From: an uncultured Balneolaceae bacterium
GTDB taxonomy: Bacteria; Bacteroidota; Rhodothermia; Balneolales; Balneolaceae
DNA: 18,206 nt
Direction: 5' to 3'
Assembly (NCBI GenBank): GCA_938003885.1
Contig: CALKWT010000045.1
Coordinates: 1 to 18,206, forward strand
Numbering within the stretch: position 1 is the first letter of the stretch; each line of letters starts with the position of its first letter. The notes beneath the pieces are model-generated. The model was not told the origin of the DNA, searched no databases, and was given only the letters and a program-made list of their open reading frames with translations. A program made the translations under genes and the position numbers. Below, piece by piece: positions 16,338 through 18,206 of the stretch.

Positions 16338-17042
16338 CTACACTGCCGGTATCATCGTCACCACCACTCCCGCTGCAATCGCAAGCAGAAAGCTCAGGAG
16401 AGTGCCAATCAGAATGTATTCGGTGAGCTTCCTGTCTTTTGCCCGCGTCAGATCCCCAAATCGGAAGATCGATTTGGCCGCAATCATAAAACCGACCACA
16501 CCCATATGCCCCGCCAGAATCGCGATGTAGATCACGATTCTCTCCATCCATCCGATCGTCTTCCCGGCCATAAACAGGGACTGTTCGGGGTTCTCTTCGA
16601 TGACGCCGTCCCACCGGCTCAGTACGACCTGCACGATATAGGCCGAGGGGTGGGTGACGAACAGCAACCCGGTTGCGGCTGCCCAGAACCAGGGGTTGGT
16701 GACAAAAATGAGATCCTGATCAAAATAGAACATCCATGTGATCCCGATAACGAGCAAATGTGCGATCTGATCTGCGAAGAACCATTTTGGGTTGCTGTTT
16801 CTGTCGGAAAATGAGAGCTTGACTCCATCGATCAGCCAATGAGTGAAGGCGATAAAAAGAGCAGCAGGCCAGACGCTGAGATCCCAAAACAGCAAAAGGA
16901 TAAGGACAAAGTGGGTCAGGCTGTGCCCGTAGAGATAGGGAGACCTCCACTTTTTACTCCTTTTCTGATGGATACCGTAGGTAGATTGCAGAAAGAAATC
17001 GCCGATCAGATGAGCCAGAATCAGTTTTGTCAGTTCAATCAC
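16338..17042 (-). CDS. DUF3307 multi-pass membrane protein
   Basis: 234 residues from GTG 17042, with a good AGGGAGA ribosome binding site just upstream and an 8-nt overlap with the satD-like gene (GTGATTGA). About six hydrophobic segments are visible. DUF3307 landmarks are present: LILAHLIGDFFLQ (8-19), GHSLTH (39-44), FTHWLIDGVK (66-75), DQIAH (91-95), AGKTIGWMER (159-168) and AAKSIFRFGDL (188-198) followed by EYILIGTLLS. The polar residues His11, Asp15, His40, His44, His68, Asp72, Lys75, Asp91 and His95 all fall in or beside the first membrane helices, suggesting an intramembrane metal or catalytic site. Function is unknown; the coupling to SatD implies a shared process. Confidence 0.87.
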   Translation of the reverse strand: MIELTKLILAHLIGDFFLQSTYGIHQKRSKKWRSPYLYGHSLTHFVLILLLFWDLSVWPAALFIAFTHWLIDGVKLSFSDRNSNPKWFFADQIAHLLVIGITWMFYFDQDLIFVTNPWFWAAATGLLFVTHPSAYIVQVVLSRWDGVIEENPEQSLFMAGKTIGWMERIVIYIAILAGHMGVVGFMIAAKSIFRFGDLTRAKDRKLTEYILIGTLLSFLLAIAAGVVVTMIPAV

Positions 17043-17667
17043 GAGTCTCCCTGATTTTATCAGTTATTATGTCAGAATAGTACTTCTCCAGTTCCATGAT
17101 CTCATGCAGAGATCCACGCTGAATATGCGCATTTATAGTAGATTGTGCCAGGCCAAGCTCCTTTGCTATTTCCGTCTGTGTAATCCCCTCCCTACCCAGT
17201 AGAAAGCCAGCGACTTCGGCGGTCCGGTTGGTCCAGCCATTCAGAATGACACGTACCAGCCTGAACATCATATCAAATTCCCGGTTGATCTCTTCCCACG
17301 GAGTCCGGAGCCCCAGCCTCCGTCCCGAAGCTGTGAGCTGATCGAGTAGTTTTCCCGAGTAGATAAAAGCCTCACCCGATGCTTCGTTGATCGCTGCGTC
17401 GGGATCGTCCGTTCTGCCTATTCCGATCGCCTGCCGCACGTTGAGCCCCGGAATGTCCAGAGCCACCACAGTTGAAATAATAAGCAGGGAGGCCCTCAGC
17501 CCCTTCTCCGGTAATACCTTGATCTGAAAACTGTCCCCCCGGTAGATCATCCGGTCGCCCGGATGGGGTGAGATCCTCTCAAACAGCTCCTTTAACGGAT
17601 CGAGCCACACCTGCGGGTCCTCTACTGTGGAAGAATTGACAATATCACCGGTTATAATCGCTATCAT
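17035..17667 (-). CDS. SatD-family protein with C-terminal helix-turn-helix
   Basis: 210 residues. The N-terminal domain (1-115) begins MIAIITGDIVNSS, the SatD hallmark; SatD is named after a Streptococcus mutans acid-tolerance locus, biochemical role unclear. A helix-turn-helix lies at about 161-185 (GITQTEIAKELGLAQSTINAHIQRG), with Sigma-70 region 4/LuxR-like spacing. Further landmarks are MIYRGDSFQIKV (40-51), VRQAIGIG (77-84) and ASGEAFIYSGKLLDQL (96-111), whose order resembles class III nucleotide cyclases (see findings). ATG 17667 has no Shine-Dalgarno site but a palindrome-rich AT region upstream. Translation is coupled to the DUF3307 gene by the 8-nt overlap. The SatD family call is good; DNA binding and autoregulation are inferred. 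Confidence 0.82.
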   Translation of the reverse strand: MIAIITGDIVNSSTVEDPQVWLDPLKELFERISPHPGDRMIYRGDSFQIKVLPEKGLRASLLIISTVVALDIPGLNVRQAIGIGRTDDPDAAINEASGEAFIYSGKLLDQLTASGRRLGLRTPWEEINREFDMMFRLVRVILNGWTNRTAEVAGFLLGREGITQTEIAKELGLAQSTINAHIQRGSLHEIMELEKYYSDIITDKIRETRD

Positions 17668-17721
17668 AATCTATTATCGTCATTTAAATCGATAATTACA
17701 AATTATAGTCTATTTAATAGA
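17666..17721. promoter_or_regulatory. Palindrome cluster at the satD start: probable promoter/operator
   Basis: Within 56 nt lie ATAAT-CT-ATTAT (17666-17677), ATTATCG with CGATAAT (17673-17679 and 17690-17696) around ATTTAAAT, ATAATT-ACA-AATTAT (17692-17706) and TCTATT-T-AATAGA (17709-17721). Minus-strand TATAAT hexamers fit -10 boxes. The next gene encodes an HTH protein, so autoregulation is a reasonable inference. Confidence 0.45.
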
Positions 17722-17970
17722 TATTGACCCATTATAGATGATTTTAGCGATATTTAGTCTGGCATCTATAACACCTGACGATCCCGCCGCTTCTTCTAAG
17801 CGGTACGGAGCTCACGTACTTGCCCTCTGTCTGTTCGGAATGGAGGAGCTCGTTCCCCCACCCTTTTCTTCTTATCCAGAGAGTTCACGGCTAAGCAAAA
17901 TAGAGTATTCCAGCACCATATTTATTAAGTTGCCATTCAAGCGATAAACAACCCACTAAACCGGAGAACG
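17668..17970. other. Divergent intergenic region between satD and the SDR gene
   Basis: The first 95 nt or so are AT-rich and hold the palindromes noted separately. From about 17770 composition returns to average; a GTACG-GAGCTCA-CGTAC dyad lies at 17803-17819. An open frame at 17738-17947 shows no recognisable protein and no ribosome binding site, so it is not called. I find no clear TTGACA/TATAAT or TAnnTTTG promoter for the SDR gene, though one must be close. Confidence 0.55.
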
Positions 17971-18206
17971 ATGGATCTTGAACTAACGAACAAACGATTT
18001 GTAATATGCGGTGCCAGCAGCGGTTTCGGTGAAGCGATTTCACGCCTGCTGCTGATAGAAGGAGCCCGCCTGGTGCTGGTAGCAAGACGCGGGGAAGTAT
18101 TGGAAGAAAAGTATGGGCATTTCGAAAAGAGGGTGGAATTTATTGAAGGAAGTGTTCTCCGCCAGAAGACATTGCAGGCGATTCGGAAAGCGGCGGACAA
18201 GGATGA
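17971..18206 (+). CDS. Short-chain dehydrogenase/reductase (SDR), 3' end outside the window
   Basis: The first 78 codons of a Rossmann-fold oxidoreductase; no stop before the window ends. The cofactor-binding loop is VICGASSGFG at 11-20 (family TGxxxGxG, with Cys in place of the usual Thr). After the second strand comes LVLVARRGE, whose paired arginines favour NADP(H) over NAD(H). GGAGAA (17963-17968) ends two bases before ATG 17971. The catalytic Tyr-x-x-x-Lys lies beyond the edge, so activity and substrate cannot be judged. It is divergent from satD with a shared 303-nt upstream region. Confidence 0.88.
   Translation, partial: MDLELTNKRFVICGASSGFGEAISRLLLIEGARLVLVARRGEVLEEKYGHFEKRVEFIEGSVLRQKTLQAIRKAADKD

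Noticed and set aside
16009..16614. 201-codon minus-strand frame spanning the MBL gene end and the DUF3307 gene
   Set aside because: Covers two well-supported genes and is rich in Arg/Gly/Asp typical of frame shadows.
17738..17947. 69-codon plus-strand frame between satD and the SDR gene
   Set aside because: No ribosome binding site, no recognisable product, and it runs out of the AT-rich operator region; more likely random.

Overview
The window is a GC-moderate (about 50-55 percent by eye), densely packed bacterial chromosomal segment. A PorV-type outer-membrane protein, a type IX secretion (T9SS) C-terminal sorting tail, a DUF5683 protein, a fused TolB-propeller/beta-barrel surface protein and weak Shine-Dalgarno signals point to the Bacteroidota/Balneolota/Rhodothermota group. 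Balneolota-like is my best guess, made from protein style only and not from a search. There is no sign of phage, insertion sequence, CRISPR array, tRNA or rRNA.

Layout. (1) 3-3503, plus strand: the 3' part of a TPR protein cut by the window edge, a PLP trans-sulfuration enzyme (cystathionine gamma-synthase/lyase family) and an acetyl-CoA acetyltransferase (thiolase). (2) 3504-3977: a 474-nt gap without a convincing gene, with short palindromes and an AT-rich end. (3) 3978-12792: a cell-envelope block of porV, a 1053-residue M6-peptidase-like T9SS cargo that has lost its HExxH zinc motif, a 1166-residue HExxH peptidase/TolB-propeller/outer-membrane barrel protein, and a DUF5683 protein. (4) 12807-16140: a membrane-anchored three-PASTA protein, ribulose-phosphate 3-epimerase (rpe), a PhoH-family ATPase and a metallo-beta-lactamase-fold hydrolase. 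From 5132 to 16140 the genes are separated by at most 14 nt or overlap, so they could be one long transcription unit. (5) 16141-16337: a convergent gap with GC-rich inverted repeats and a run of nine G. (6) 17667-16338, minus strand: a two-gene operon of a SatD-family protein and a DUF3307 membrane protein. (7) 17971 to the end: the 5' part of an SDR oxidoreductase, divergent from satD across a 303-nt region rich in AT palindromes.

Most notable: a textbook-quality intrinsic-terminator hairpin lies inside the signal-peptide codons of the T9SS cargo just after porV; that cargo looks like a pseudopeptidase; and the SatD/DUF3307 pair reads like a signalling module. SatD carries landmarks resembling class III nucleotide cyclases plus a C-terminal HTH, DUF3307 has a His/Asp-rich membrane core, and a palindrome cluster sits directly in front of satD.
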